Translations under genes and position numbers: made by a program
Notes under the pieces: generated by a model
Seen by the model: the letters and a program-made list of their open reading frames with translations, nothing else
What the model was told of the DNA's origin: nothing
Database searches by the model: none
Assembly (NCBI RefSeq): GCF_011039075.1
Contig: NZ_JAAKEG010000001.1
Coordinates: 186,001 to 250,000 of the forward strand
Direction: 5' to 3'
DNA: 64,000 bases
DNA from: Adlercreutzia sp. ZJ304
Lineage (GTDB): Bacteria; Actinomycetota; Coriobacteriia; Coriobacteriales; Eggerthellaceae
In this document: positions 25,790-35,226 of the stretch, one piece after another
Layout: every line of letters starts with the position of its first letter
How positions within the stretch are numbered: position 1 is the first letter of the stretch

Positions 25790-25822
25790 GTAACCCCGGC
25801 ATTAGGAGAGTGCCGGGGTTAC
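25790..25822. terminator. bidirectional hairpin between ribBA and ahcY
   Basis: A perfect 12-bp stem, GTAACCCCGGCA / TGCCGGGGTTAC, with a 9-base loop sits between the convergent ribBA and ahcY genes. It is very stable but has no T-run, so termination efficiency is uncertain. Confidence 0.7.
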
Positions 25823-25829
25823 GGTGCCT

Positions 25830-27092
25830 CTAAACAGTGCCTATTTGCCAACTGTTCATATATTCAACTTGTGCGGGGGTAAGCGTGTCAATATGTACCC
25901 CTAGTGCTTCAAGTTTTAGTTGCGCTATGTGCTCGTCAATTGCTTCTGGAACATCGTAGACTTTCTTTTGCATATTTTTAGCTTGGTCTAATAAGTATTC
26001 GGCGCAAAGTGCATGATTGGCGAAGCTCATGTCCATAACATTAGCAGGATGTCCTTCTGCGCCCGATAAATTCACCAGCCTGCCCTCCGCCAAAAGAATA
26101 ATGGTGCGGCCATCTGGCATAGTGTATTCATCTACAAGTGGCTTTAGTGTGGTTTTCTTTATGGCTTGTTCTTCTAGCCAAGGAATATTGATTTCGGAAT
26201 TGAAATGTCCTGAATTACAAATGATTGCGCCATCTTTCATGTTTTCAAAACATACATCGTCTATAACATTTAGGTTGCCGGTTACGGTAATCCAGATATC
26301 AGCCACTTTTGCAGCCTGTTCGCGTGGCATTACTTCAAAGCCATCCATATACGCTTCTAGTGCTGCTGTGGCATCCACTTCGCATACAACAACTTTACAC
26401 CCCATGCCTTTTGCGCGCATGGCAAGACCTTTTCCGCACCAACCATATCCGCTTACTACTAAAGTGCGACCTGCAAGCAGGCGGTTTGTAAGACGAATTA
26501 CGCCATCTAGGGTAGATTGACCTGTGCCATAGCGATTATCGAAGAAATGCTTGGTTTTTGCATCGTTTACGGCAATTACGGGGTAGGCTAGTTCATTTGC
26601 TGCTGCCATAGCTGCCAAGCGTATAACGCCTGTGGTTGTTTCTTCTGTGCCACCAATAATGTTTTGAAGCGCTTCGCGGCGTTTTTCATGAATGCGCCCA
26701 ACTACATCTCCGCCGTCATCCATTGTTATTTGCGGTTTGAAATCTATTACTGTGTCAATATGCTTGTAATACGTTTCGTTGTCTTCGCCGCATATTGCAT
26801 ATACCGATACTCCGTAGTCGCGTACAAGTGCGGCGGCGGTATCGTCTTGCGTAGAAAGTGGATTAGAAGCACAAAGACGCACATCTGCGCCACCCGCCAC
26901 TAGTGTGCGCATCAAATTTGCTGTCTCTGTAGTTACGTGCAAGCAAGCTCCTATACGAACTCCCTCTAGCGGGCGTTCTTTTTCGAAGCGCTTGCGTATC
27001 AGCGCCAGTACTGGCATATCTCGGTCTGCCCATTCAATACGTGCGCGACCCGCATCTGCAAGTGTTATATCTTTTATATCGCAATCTCTCAT
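25830..27092 (-). CDS. ahcY: adenosylhomocysteinase
   Basis: It hydrolyses S-adenosylhomocysteine to adenosine and homocysteine. The 420-residue NAD-binding enzyme has [34 protein letters not shown], and the Rossmann motif [35 protein letters not shown] is also typical. The length and the C terminus, ending in NSWQIGTV without the usual KPDHYRY, match the shorter archaeal/Thermotoga-like subfamily. The ATG at 27092 follows a GAGG site. The GT gene is divergent; no SAH riboswitch is visible. Confidence 0.95.
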   Translation of the reverse strand: MRDCDIKDITLADAGRARIEWADRDMPVLALIRKRFEKERPLEGVRIGACLHVTTETANLMRTLVAGGADVRLCASNPLSTQDDTAAALVRDYGVSVYAICGEDNETYYKHIDTVIDFKPQITMDDGGDVVGRIHEKRREALQNIIGGTEETTTGVIRLAAMAAANELAYPVIAVNDAKTKHFFDNRYGTGQSTLDGVIRLTNRLLAGRTLVVSGYGWCGKGLAMRAKGMGCKVVVCEVDATAALEAYMDGFEVMPREQAAKVADIWITVTGNLNVIDDVCFENMKDGAIICNSGHFNSEINIPWLEEQAIKKTTLKPLVDEYTMPDGRTIILLAEGRLVNLSGAEGHPANVMDMSFANHALCAEYLLDQAKNMQKKVYDVPEAIDEHIAQLKLEALGVHIDTLTPAQVEYMNSWQIGTV

Positions 27093-27187
27093 TGCATTTC
27101 CTCTTCCGTGCTTTTACCTAAGTGCTGCAAGCATACATCAAACTTACAATTTCGACACATTTTCTATCTTTAGGGGATGTATCAGAT

Positions 27188-27193
27188 TATAAT
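27188..27193 (+). promoter_or_regulatory. -10 element of the glycosyltransferase gene
   Basis: TATAAT at 27188-27193 lies downstream of the most upstream possible ATG (27122), so that ATG cannot be used by this transcript. It supports the GTG start at 27248. The predicted leader is about 48 bases. Confidence 0.5.
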
Positions 27194-27247
27194 TTAGCCG
27201 TTTATTTGTTTGAAGACTTTTATTTGCCGTTCGAAGTAAGGAGAAAC

Positions 27248-28564
27248 GTGTTCGAACAACTTGCCGAGGCGATGGCACGGCTCTCGTTTGTCGATACGTT
27301 CAATTTTTGCGTTTTTGTCGCTTTTACATGCTGTTATACGTATCAGCTTTTTTATGTATTTGTTGTGCTTACTCGCCGTGCTCCAAAATGTGTGGCAAAG
27401 CGCAATCATAAGTTTGCCGTTTTAATTGCAGCTCGTAACGAATCTGCTGTAATAAAAGATTTAATTCAATCTATAAAACAGCAAAACTACCCATCGGAAT
27501 TAATAGATATTTTTGTTATAGCCGATAATTGCACTGACGATACGGCGGCTATAGCGCAAAACGCAGGTGCTAATGTTTTTGAGCGTTTCAATACTGAAAA
27601 AGTGGGGAAGGGATACGCGCTAGACTACGGTCTGAAGTCTATTTGGTACGATTTTCCCGATGCAAAGCACGAAGCATATTTTGTTTTCGATGCCGACAAT
27701 GTGCTTGATGCGAATTATTTTCGCGAGATGAATGCCACTTTTGATAGCGGCGCTAAAGCGTCTACCAGCTATCGCAATTCCAAGAATTTCGATTCGAATT
27801 GGATTTCTGCCGGTTATGGCACATGGTTTTTACGCGAGGCGAAATTCCTAAACCAAGCGCGTCTAACATTGAATACATCTTGCGCAGTTTCTGGTACCGG
27901 GTTTTTCATTTCAGCTGACATTCTTAAAGCAGCAGGCGGCTGGAAATGGCACCTGCTAACTGAAGATATAGAATTTTCGACTGATTCTATTATAGGCGGT
28001 GTGCGTATAGCGTATTGTCCTACTGCGGTTTTGTATGACGAACAGCCCACTACATTTCGCGATTCATGGAATCAGCGTTTCCGCTGGGCAAAAGGTTTTT
28101 ATCAGGTGTTCGGTCGCTATTCGGGGCGCTTGGTTAAAGGTGTTTTCAAAAATCCGAAAGGGTATCGCTTTGCGTGCTATGACATGCTTATGACACTGGC
28201 TCCCGGTATGTTGTTGTCAATAATTACTGTAACGCTAAATGCCATAATACTTGTACTTGGCGTTACCGGCATAATGTCTACCGGCATAGCCGTTATGAGT
28301 TCGCTCTCTAGTATTTTCTTCTGTTTGTTCAACTACGTTATGATCATGTTTGTATTTGGCGTGCTTACAACTTTTGTAGAGTGGAACAGCATACGTGCCA
28401 CCACCGCACGCAAAATTGGCAGCATGTTCACATTCCCTCTGTTTATGCTTACATACATTCCTATCGCGTTAGTTGCGCTAGTGAAAAAGGCAACATGGAA
28501 ACCAATTAAACACACTATTTCGGTCGATGTGTCGGAATATTCGGAGCGCAGAATTTCCGCTTAG
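27248..28564 (+). CDS. membrane-bound family 2 glycosyltransferase
   Basis: A 438-residue processive-type glycosyltransferase. An N-terminal membrane span (FNFCVFVAFTCCYTYQLFY) precedes the GT-A domain. The donor-site motif is VIADNCTDDT, the metal site VFDADNVLD, the acceptor or base motif LTEDIEFS, and QRFRWAKG is the QxxRW motif. At least three C-terminal spans follow. This layout is that of BcsA/HasA-like synthases of surface polysaccharide; the sugar is unknown. The GTG start has AAGGAG 4 bases upstream and follows the -10 box at 27188. Confidence 0.87.
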   Translation: MFEQLAEAMARLSFVDTFNFCVFVAFTCCYTYQLFYVFVVLTRRAPKCVAKRNHKFAVLIAARNESAVIKDLIQSIKQQNYPSELIDIFVIADNCTDDTAAIAQNAGANVFERFNTEKVGKGYALDYGLKSIWYDFPDAKHEAYFVFDADNVLDANYFREMNATFDSGAKASTSYRNSKNFDSNWISAGYGTWFLREAKFLNQARLTLNTSCAVSGTGFFISADILKAAGGWKWHLLTEDIEFSTDSIIGGVRIAYCPTAVLYDEQPTTFRDSWNQRFRWAKGFYQVFGRYSGRLVKGVFKNPKGYRFACYDMLMTLAPGMLLSIITVTLNAIILVLGVTGIMSTGIAVMSSLSSIFFCLFNYVMIMFVFGVLTTFVEWNSIRATTARKIGSMFTFPLFMLTYIPIALVALVKKATWKPIKHTISVDVSEYSERRISA

Positions 28565-28578
28565 TGGTATTGGTTGCT

Positions 28579-29319
28579 CTAATCAAGTACGCGCCCAAAT
28601 GCCAAAGCGTATATTTCTTTGTAGCCAGCACGGCGCAAACAGTCGGCGGCGGCGTATAGGGTAGATCCTGTTGTACATATGTCGTCAAATACGATAACTT
28701 TGCGGAAAGTGGGAGATGCGGGCGCAAGTTTAATGGCTGAAGACATGTTTGCGAATCTTTCTTTGCGCGATAAATTGCGTTGGTCAATCGATTTTGGTGG
28801 CATAAAAACTCCGACGCAGTCAAGCTTTGCAACGTTAGCCAGCGTGCATGCTAACTCTTGTGCATGATCGAATCCGCGTCGTTGGCGGGCTTTTATAGTG
28901 TCAGGTATATAGGTTATAACGCAATCATTTTTCCAGTCGGGTGATATATAGCGCGACGCTATGTTTGCTATGGTGTAGGCAAGGCGGCGCTCTCCCTTGT
29001 CTTTATATGTTTTAACTATGCGTTTCACTGCGTTGTCTGCCACCATTGCATATGCCATGTTGTTAAAAGGTACACTTTCTCTGTTTGCGCTAGCAAGCAT
29101 TAACGGTGTGCATTCGGTGCATTGTGTTCTTCCGTATGGTGCTCCACATATTGGGCATGCCAGATATGTATCTATATACGGTAACTTTTTCAGGCAATGC
29201 TCGCATATAAGCATGCCCGGTGCGTCGCATATTGCACAACGTGTCGGCCATATAGTTTCTGTGGCTATATCCGCGGCTACATGCAGCGCATTTTTGAAAA
29301 ATTCTATTGTATTAGTCAT
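28579..29319 (-). CDS. comFC: ComF family phosphoribosyltransferase-like protein
   Basis: A 246-residue protein with an N-terminal zinc-finger region (CAICDAPGMLICEHCLKKL, then CPICGAPYGRTQCTEC) and a phosphoribosyltransferase fold ending in VIVFDDICTTGSTLYAAADCL, the PRPP-binding loop. RQRRGFDHAQELA is also conserved. ComFC proteins are needed for DNA uptake in competent bacteria and are found in many non-competent ones. No comFA is adjacent. It converges with the glycosyltransferase gene, 14 bases apart. Confidence 0.88.
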   Translation of the reverse strand: MTNTIEFFKNALHVAADIATETIWPTRCAICDAPGMLICEHCLKKLPYIDTYLACPICGAPYGRTQCTECTPLMLASANRESVPFNNMAYAMVADNAVKRIVKTYKDKGERRLAYTIANIASRYISPDWKNDCVITYIPDTIKARQRRGFDHAQELACTLANVAKLDCVGVFMPPKSIDQRNLSRKERFANMSSAIKLAPASPTFRKVIVFDDICTTGSTLYAAADCLRRAGYKEIYALAFGRVLD

Positions 29320-29527
29320 AGTTATTTCGAATTCTAGATATGAAATCTTGCATCTAGTACATAGTTTTGCGACATGTATTTATACGGAATTACAGTGAAT
29401 ATAATTACGTTTGCGTAATGAATTTGATACCAAATTCAACAAAATGCAAGTTCTATTGATATACATATCTTGCAAAAATCTTGCAGCTTGGTTTGGTGTG
29501 TATCTAATTCGCGCATTCAAACCGCGC

Positions 29528-29533
29528 TATAAT
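29528..29533 (+). promoter_or_regulatory. -10 element for the structured RNA / lipoprotein leader
   Basis: A perfect TATAAT just upstream of a GC-rich structured stretch. The predicted start at about 29540 coincides with the 5' side of the RNA's closing stem. The 200 bases between it and comFC are AT-rich and hold no gene that I can see. Confidence 0.6.
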
Positions 29534-29540
29534 TATCGAA

Positions 29541-29778
29541 TATGCTTCCTTGGGTCTGTAGCTGCGGGATGTTCGCATCCTTAGTCCATGGCAGATGCGG
29601 TCGAAAGGATCCACGTAAAGCGGCTTTATAAGTCGCTGAGCATGGCGTATTCTAGAAGTAAGTCGCACCGCCCGTTGACTTTCCGCGATAAGGTGTCGCG
29701 GCGGGCGAGAGGTTCAAGCGGCAACGCGTAGACCCGGTGTGCGTGTGTGGGGTCAAAGGCTAGGTCAGCTGAGGAAGC
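29541..29778 (+). ncRNA. unassigned structured RNA candidate (about 240 nt)
   Basis: A GC-rich block in an AT-rich gap, with ends that pair: GCTTCCT (29544-29550) and AGGAAGC (29772-29778). Inside are hairpins at 29567-29580 (GGATG-TTCG-CATCC, a UUCG tetraloop) and at about 29620-29637. A nested stem at 29669-29707 has CGCCCG / CGGGCG around CCGCGA / TCGCGG. Another stem joins GACCC (29731-29735) to GGGTC (29750-29754). It contains no long open frame. I checked by eye for RNase P, tmRNA, SRP, 6S, and common riboswitch cores and could not match any. It may be a stand-alone RNA or a long leader of the lipoprotein gene 50 bases downstream. Confidence 0.55.
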
Positions 29779-29830
29779 TAATTGTTATGCGAGCAAACCT
29801 AAATAACAGGTGTTGCTGAAAGGAAGATGC

Positions 29831-30754
29831 ATGAAACGTTTACGTGCTGCAATAGCTATATGCTTGGTAATCGTGATGGCTTTTGCACTTACGGGATGCC
29901 AACAGCAAGAATACAAACCCGAGCTTGGCTCTGCGCAGGTCCAGCCTCCTACTATTGGAGAAGATGGTGTTTTGCGCGTTGGTGTGAACACTAACAAGTC
30001 TCCGCTTGCCGGCATGGGTAACGACAAGATAATAGGTATCGATGTAGATATAGCGGCTGCTTTGGCTGACGAATTGGGTCTGAAGGTCAGCATTGTCGAT
30101 GTTGGCAATAGTCCTGATGCTGCTCTAGAAGACGGCACTGTAGATATTGTTATGGGCATTGATAGTGCAGAGTCTCTTGAAGGTGTTTGGTTATCTTCTC
30201 AATATCTACCAACTGGTGTAGCGCTGTTTGCTTTGGAAGGCAGCAATGCTAAAGTTCCTACAGCTGATAGTAAGCCATCCATTGCTGCGCAGGTTTCCTC
30301 AAAAAGCGCATGGGCTGTTACCAATGCGTTTGGCGAAGAAGCTCTTTCTTCGGCAAATGATTTAACAAGTGCTGTTAACCAGCTCCAATCAGGTCAGGTT
30401 GACTACCTTGCATCTGATGCTGTTATAGGAATGTATGCCGCTAATCGTACAGGTGCTAATGTTGAGATAGTTGCTTTAATTGATAGTGCTAGTGGTTACT
30501 GCGTGGCTCTCTCTGAGTCTAATACCGAGCTACAAAAAACAATAACAGATTCGCTGCAAAACTTAATTTCTAACGGTACTGTGGGCGTTATAGAGCAAAA
30601 ATGGTTAGGTGCTGAACTCGATTTGGATAGCGTGGCGCAGGCTGAAGTAAAGAAACAGCAGACAGATAATGCCGAAGAGCCAGCCGCAGGAGCAAACTCA
30701 AGTAGTTCATCTTCTAGCGCAAGTTCTTCTAGTTCATCAAGTTCTGCCGCTTAA
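29831..30754 (+). CDS. amino-acid ABC transporter substrate-binding lipoprotein
   Basis: A 307-residue extracellular solute-binding protein of family 3. The signal peptide ends in the lipobox ALTGC (residues about 20-24), so it is lipid-anchored. The binding domain has LRVGVNTNKSPLAG, IIGIDVDIAAALADELGL and VDIVMGIDSAESLEGV. The C terminus is a Ser-rich tail of about 25 residues. No permease or ATPase gene is near, so it must work with a transporter encoded elsewhere. ATG at 29831 follows AAAGGAAG; a slightly longer frame upstream lacks a ribosome site. Its leader includes the structured RNA candidate if the same promoter is used. Confidence 0.88.
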   Translation: MKRLRAAIAICLVIVMAFALTGCQQQEYKPELGSAQVQPPTIGEDGVLRVGVNTNKSPLAGMGNDKIIGIDVDIAAALADELGLKVSIVDVGNSPDAALEDGTVDIVMGIDSAESLEGVWLSSQYLPTGVALFALEGSNAKVPTADSKPSIAAQVSSKSAWAVTNAFGEEALSSANDLTSAVNQLQSGQVDYLASDAVIGMYAANRTGANVEIVALIDSASGYCVALSESNTELQKTITDSLQNLISNGTVGVIEQKWLGAELDLDSVAQAEVKKQQTDNAEEPAAGANSSSSSSSASSSSSSSSAA

Positions 30755-30859
30755 CTGTTCTTGCGAAAATTTTGTATTGTGCAGTTTTGAAATGGTAGCT
30801 GCGGATTGCGTAAACACTAAGAATTTATAACTTAAAGTGTCTGATCGGAGGCATTAAAG

Positions 30860-33790
30860 ATGGTTGATCTGGGCGATCGTATAGCCGAATATGCACACAA
30901 GTCTGGTTTTCAGGTTGTAGAAAGCCAGAAAGTACACGAGATAGATGGTGTTGCGTATCGTATGGTGCATACAAAAAGCGGCGCCCAGCTTCTATTTTTG
31001 CAAAACGAAGACAACAATAAATCTTTTTCTATAACGTTCAAAACACCCGCCGCAGACGATACGGGCGTTTTCCACATACTGGAACATTCGGTATTGTGCG
31101 GATCTGACAAATTTCCAGTAAAAGAGCCATTTGTTGACTTACTCAAAGGCTCTATGCAAACTTTTTTGAACGCTATGACTTTTCCGGATAAAACGATGTA
31201 TCCGGTTGCGTCCACCAACGATCAAGATTTGTTGAACTTGATGGATGTTTATATGGATGCAGTGTTTCATCCGCTTATATATAAGAAAAAGGCGATATTT
31301 GAACAAGAGGGTTGGCATTTTGAGCTATCCGACGCGCAGCCTGCGCAGCTGGAATATAACGGCGTTGTATTCAACGAAATGAAAGGTGCCCTGTCAGATC
31401 CAGATTCAGTTTTATACGACACTCTTTCCGCTGCATTATTTCCTGACACTACTTATAGATTCGAGTCGGGTGGAATTCCAGCAGCCATAGTTGATCTAAC
31501 ATACGAGGACTTTCTGGAAACTCATGCAAGGCATTATCGCCCCGATAATAGCTACATAATTTTATATGGCAACGTGGATATAGAACGAATACTTACATTT
31601 TTGGATCTTAATTATTTGTCTCCTTTATCAGAAGTTGAACGTAAGGTTTTAGCTCCGAATCCTATAGGCACTCAGAAGCCTGTAATTAATACTAATGTAT
31701 TACGCCAGATGGTAACGTCGCCTGAAAACTCATGCGCGGCACTTGGTTTTGTTGCGGGGGATTTTTCGGATCGCGAACAGCTTATCGCCACAGATATTTT
31801 GGTTGATGCGCTGCTTGGCTCAAATGAAGCTCCTCTAAAGCGCGCTATATTGGATGCACAAATTGCCGATGATTGTATAGCTTACTTAGAAGATGGTATA
31901 GCTCAGCCATTTGTCATGTTGGAAATAAAGGGCTTGCGCGAGGGAGCGGTTGAGCGTTTTGGCAGCATCCTTCGCAAGAGCGCGCAGGCGTTGGCATCAG
32001 GTGGTTTAGACCACGAACTAATAGAAGCCTCGCTTTCGCATGCTGAATTTGTTATGCGTGAACATAATATGGGATACGCCGATGGTGTGGTTTATTCAAT
32101 AGCCGTTATGTCTGGATGGTTATACGATGACGATATGGCGCTAGATAACATACGTTTTGAGGCTGCATTTGCCAGCTTGCGCGAAAAGCTAGAGCATGGG
32201 TATTTTGAAGAACTTATTTCGCGATTATTCTTAACAAACAATCATTATGCACAAGTGGAAATTGTGCCTGTTCAAGACAATGAAGACGATGTGCTGCGTG
32301 AGAAATTGCAAAAATACCAAGCAGCTATGGAAGATGATGGTTTGCAAGCTATCGCTAATAATGTAGCATCGCTTCGGCTGGCGCAGCAATCTTCCGATAC
32401 GCCAGAGGCTCTATCTACGCTTCCGCGTCTCAATATTAGCCAGATAGGTATAGTGCCGCCAGAACCGAAATTTGAGCTGGATACCTCTACTTCTATTGCA
32501 TGTTTGCGCCACCATATTCCGTCGCATGGCATAGCTTATTTCTATAGATATTTCCCTCTAGATGGAATAAGTTTTGACGAACTGCCTTACGTAGGGCTGC
32601 TCTCTATGCTGTTAGGAAAACTGGATACTAGTGCGCATACTGCTGCCGAAATAGATCTTTTGAGCCAAGCTAAGCTGGGCAACTTGAACTTTTTTGCAGA
32701 GGTTCACGAACACATAGCTGATAATAACTTTAGTGCAAAGTTTGTAGTTTTCACATCGGCATTGGCGCAGAATTGCTCGTATGCAGCCAGTATTGCTGAT
32801 GAAGTAATGCTTCACACCAACTTTCACACATACGAAAAACTCCGCGATATTCTTATGCAGAAACGAGTGGCTATGGAGCAAGGTTTTGCCTCGGCGGGCA
32901 ACGCTGTGGCATCGCGCAGAGCCGCATCTTATTATCTTCCAGCTGCATGCGTGCGCGAACAGTTTAGCGGAATAGATTTCTATCGTTTTCTGAAAGAACA
33001 AATAGAAAATTTTGAGGAAAATAAAGAAACACTGGCAAATAAATTGCATGAAATTGCTCGGCGTATATTTACCGGAAATAATTGTTTACTTTCATTTAAT
33101 GGCGAAGATGCAGATCTTGATAATTTCCTGAACGCGCATAAAGAATTTGAAGCACAGTTTAGCGATGTGAATAGCGCATCTTCTGAGGCGCGTTTGCGGG
33201 TGCCCAATCTTGTAGATAAGCATGAAGCATTTATTGTTCCAAGCGATGTTTCGTATACAGCACTTGTGGCTGACCGTAGACAAGTTGGAGAATATTCAGG
33301 TGTTTGGTCTGTAATTTCCCGCGTGCTTACTTACGGTTATTTGTGGCAGGAAGTGCGCGTATTAGGAGGAGCATACGGAACAGGATTTAGTAGTACCATA
33401 ACCGGCTTATCCAGTTTTACATCGTATCGCGACCCTCATCTTGATGAAACTGTGCAACGCTTTAAGGGTTGCGCTAGTTGGCTTGCTGAATTTGCTCCCA
33501 ATGAAGAGGAATTTACTGGATTTATTGTAAGTTCTGTGGCGGGTATGGATGCGCCGCTTAAACCGCGAGAATTGATGCGCAGGCAAGACGGTATGTATTT
33601 CAGCGGATACACGCCAGAGTTGCGGGCGCGTTCGCGTTGTCAGATACTGGAGTGTACAGTTGAAGACATACGCGCCTTTTCAAGTGCTATGGAAAGGTTA
33701 TGTCAATCTGGACATGTGTGCTCCGTTGGTAATCGAGACATACTTAAGTCCTCTAAATTGGAATTTGAACTAGTCGATCTTATTGGGTAA
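30860..33790 (+). CDS. M16C family zinc metallopeptidase (presequence protease-like)
   Basis: A single-chain 976-residue pitrilysin-type protease. The inverted zinc motif HILEH is at residues 72-76, and the third ligand lies in the conserved FNEMKGALSD region. The four-domain layout and length match PreP/Cym1-like M16C enzymes, which degrade peptides inside a closable chamber. It has no signal peptide, so it acts in the cytoplasm. The GGAGG site at 30847-30851 supports the ATG at 30860. A possible TATAAC -10 lies at 30826-30831. Confidence 0.92.
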   Translation: MVDLGDRIAEYAHKSGFQVVESQKVHEIDGVAYRMVHTKSGAQLLFLQNEDNNKSFSITFKTPAADDTGVFHILEHSVLCGSDKFPVKEPFVDLLKGSMQTFLNAMTFPDKTMYPVASTNDQDLLNLMDVYMDAVFHPLIYKKKAIFEQEGWHFELSDAQPAQLEYNGVVFNEMKGALSDPDSVLYDTLSAALFPDTTYRFESGGIPAAIVDLTYEDFLETHARHYRPDNSYIILYGNVDIERILTFLDLNYLSPLSEVERKVLAPNPIGTQKPVINTNVLRQMVTSPENSCAALGFVAGDFSDREQLIATDILVDALLGSNEAPLKRAILDAQIADDCIAYLEDGIAQPFVMLEIKGLREGAVERFGSILRKSAQALASGGLDHELIEASLSHAEFVMREHNMGYADGVVYSIAVMSGWLYDDDMALDNIRFEAAFASLREKLEHGYFEELISRLFLTNNHYAQVEIVPVQDNEDDVLREKLQKYQAAMEDDGLQAIANNVASLRLAQQSSDTPEALSTLPRLNISQIGIVPPEPKFELDTSTSIACLRHHIPSHGIAYFYRYFPLDGISFDELPYVGLLSMLLGKLDTSAHTAAEIDLLSQAKLGNLNFFAEVHEHIADNNFSAKFVVFTSALAQNCSYAASIADEVMLHTNFHTYEKLRDILMQKRVAMEQGFASAGNAVASRRAASYYLPAACVREQFSGIDFYRFLKEQIENFEENKETLANKLHEIARRIFTGNNCLLSFNGEDADLDNFLNAHKEFEAQFSDVNSASSEARLRVPNLVDKHEAFIVPSDVSYTALVADRRQVGEYSGVWSVISRVLTYGYLWQEVRVLGGAYGTGFSSTITGLSSFTSYRDPHLDETVQRFKGCASWLAEFAPNEEEFTGFIVSSVAGMDAPLKPRELMRRQDGMYFSGYTPELRARSRCQILECTVEDIRAFSSAMERLCQSGHVCSVGNRDILKSSKLEFELVDLIG

Positions 33791-33791
33791 T

Positions 33792-33820
33792 TTGGGGACT
33801 AGCTCCTTTTCGCTTATAAT
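33792..33820 (+). promoter_or_regulatory. promoter of the small tail-anchored protein gene
   Basis: TTGGGG at 33792-33797 and TATAAT at 33815-33820 are separated by 17 bases. The predicted start lies about 19 bases before the ATG at 33846, leaving room for the GAGGCGAGG ribosome site. Confidence 0.5.
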
Positions 33821-33845
33821 CTTTTCTCCCGGAAAGAGGCGAGGA

Positions 33846-34178
33846 ATGGCTGATAAGGCAGATTTTAAACATATTAAAGTTACCAAAAGCGATGACGATA
33901 TAGTTATAGTTGCGGGCGCAGTAAACGCCGATGCGAAAAACGTTAGCGACGCGCCTAGTAAAAATATTAGCAATGCGTCTAGTGCAAGCGCCAACGTAAG
34001 CGCCAATGATGTGCCTAGTGAAAAAAAGAAACCAACAGCTAAGCCGAAGAACAAGGAATATGAGCAAACTTCACTAGCCGATATTGAGCAATCTAAGATG
34101 CCGCTTACGCAGAAGATAATCATTGCACTAGCGGTAATAGCGATAATTGTGTTCGCAATCTGGTATGTGATATTTTGA
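33846..34178 (+). CDS. small tail-anchored membrane protein, hypothetical
   Basis: A 110-residue protein that I do not recognise. The N-terminal 85 residues are polar and low-complexity, with ASN/SER/ALA repeats of the type NVSD, NISN, NVSA and a Lys-rich patch EKKKPTAKPKNK. The C terminus is one hydrophobic span (IIIALAVIAIIVFAIWYVIF) with almost nothing after it, so it is anchored by its tail with the rest in the cytoplasm. The ATG at 33846 lies after GAGG; an upstream in-frame ATG overlaps the promoter. Confidence 0.7.
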   Translation: MADKADFKHIKVTKSDDDIVIVAGAVNADAKNVSDAPSKNISNASSASANVSANDVPSEKKKPTAKPKNKEYEQTSLADIEQSKMPLTQKIIIALAVIAIIVFAIWYVIF

Positions 34179-34224
34179 CTTAAAATGCAGCAGTATATGC
34201 AATACAAAAATGCAGTAGAGATGG

Positions 34225-35208
34225 ATGGAAATTGTGGCTGAGCAAGAAGAAAAATATTTTACAGAACAAGAAGATGTAGAAGTAGAGACTCTAGACGAAT
34301 TTGAAGAAGTCGTACAGGGCGGTACTTCTGCTGCCCTTAATACAGAAGAAAGCCAGCAAGAGGCGGAATCTCCAGCTGAAAAGAAAGGTCCAAAACGCGG
34401 CAAGCATTCAAAAGGTGAACCTGAGCCTCCTGAATATATAAAGCGTTCGCGAAGAATGCGCAAAATATTACTTGTAATAATAATTGCATTGGTTATTTTG
34501 ATTGTAGCCGGCTGCGTTTTAACATACATGCTAGTCGATACCGCACGTAACGCCGCATCTCAACAGGCTCTTACCTCTATATCTGATGTCAACTCTTTAG
34601 AAGATGGCGATGAAGCTAAAGATGCATCTACATCTACGTCGAAGCGCACTACTGTTCCAGATTTAGTTTCGCTTTTGGGTATGAATCTTGATCAGGTAGT
34701 TGCAGAGCTGCAGCACGGTGCTCAAGTTAGCGGAATGACCGAGGTTAATGAGGAAGGTAATCCCGTCAAAATGCAAGTTAGCATTGCCTTGTCTGACGAG
34801 CCTGCCGATACTCGTTCTGGTACTCCTAGTGTTTACCTCGATTTGGACGAGGCGGGCAACGTAATAAAAGCAGGCTATTCAGTGGCTACGGCTTCTATTG
34901 GGTACGGCACACTTAGCTTTGCTGATGCTGTACAAAATGAACGAATAATAGAAAAGACTATAGAGGAAGCGGGGCTTACGGTTGCCAACCAAAGCGCCGT
35001 GCTTCCCGAGGATAAAATGGCATATTCAACATATGCTAGCGACGGCACAACGCTTACGCGCGAATACTGCGAATTTTCTGGCACTGGTAGTGCGGGGGGC
35101 GCAGAATATACATGGCAGGCTTCGCTTTCATATGATTACAATATGGCTAATGCTACAGGCAATCTTGCCGATACTATCCGTACTATATATGTATATGTCA
35201 GTGCTTAG
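34225..35208 (+). CDS. single-span membrane protein with acidic cytosolic tail, hypothetical
   Basis: A 327-residue protein of unknown function. About the first 75 residues are strongly acidic (EQEEKYFTEQEDVEVETLDE) and then Lys-rich. KRSRRMRK precedes one membrane span (ILLVIIIALVILIVAGCVLTYML, residues about 88-110, shown to mark it). The outer 200 residues contain a repeated-looking alpha/beta domain (VPDLVSLLGMNLDQVVAEL). The start may be ATG 34225 or GTG 34234. The layout is like that of the proteins at 6082 and 33846. It is followed by metG after 18 bases. Confidence 0.65.
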   Translation: MEIVAEQEEKYFTEQEDVEVETLDEFEEVVQGGTSAALNTEESQQEAESPAEKKGPKRGKHSKGEPEPPEYIKRSRRMRKILLVIIIALVILIVAGCVLTYMLVDTARNAASQQALTSISDVNSLEDGDEAKDASTSTSKRTTVPDLVSLLGMNLDQVVAELQHGAQVSGMTEVNEEGNPVKMQVSIALSDEPADTRSGTPSVYLDLDEAGNVIKAGYSVATASIGYGTLSFADAVQNERIIEKTIEEAGLTVANQSAVLPEDKMAYSTYASDGTTLTREYCEFSGTGSAGGAEYTWQASLSYDYNMANATGNLADTIRTIYVYVSA

Positions 35209-35226
35209 GTCTTCAAGGAGTTACAC

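Noticed and set aside
27122-27247. Upstream start of the glycosyltransferase
   Set aside because: A -10 box lies inside this stretch and the added residues have no family match; GTG 27248 has a ribosome site.
25790-27247. SAH or SAM riboswitch for ahcY
   Set aside because: The upstream region shows no conserved core, only AT-rich sequence.
29544-29600. Start of the structured RNA looks a little like a tRNA (GGGTCTGTAGCTG)
   Set aside because: No anticodon arm, T-loop or acceptor pairing follows; a UUCG hairpin comes instead.
29541-29778. 6S, SRP or RNase P RNA
   Set aside because: GATGTTCGCA resembles a piece of E. coli 6S and GGTCAG..GGAAGC recalls SRP domain IV, but the flanking conserved parts are missing and the folding pattern does not fit.
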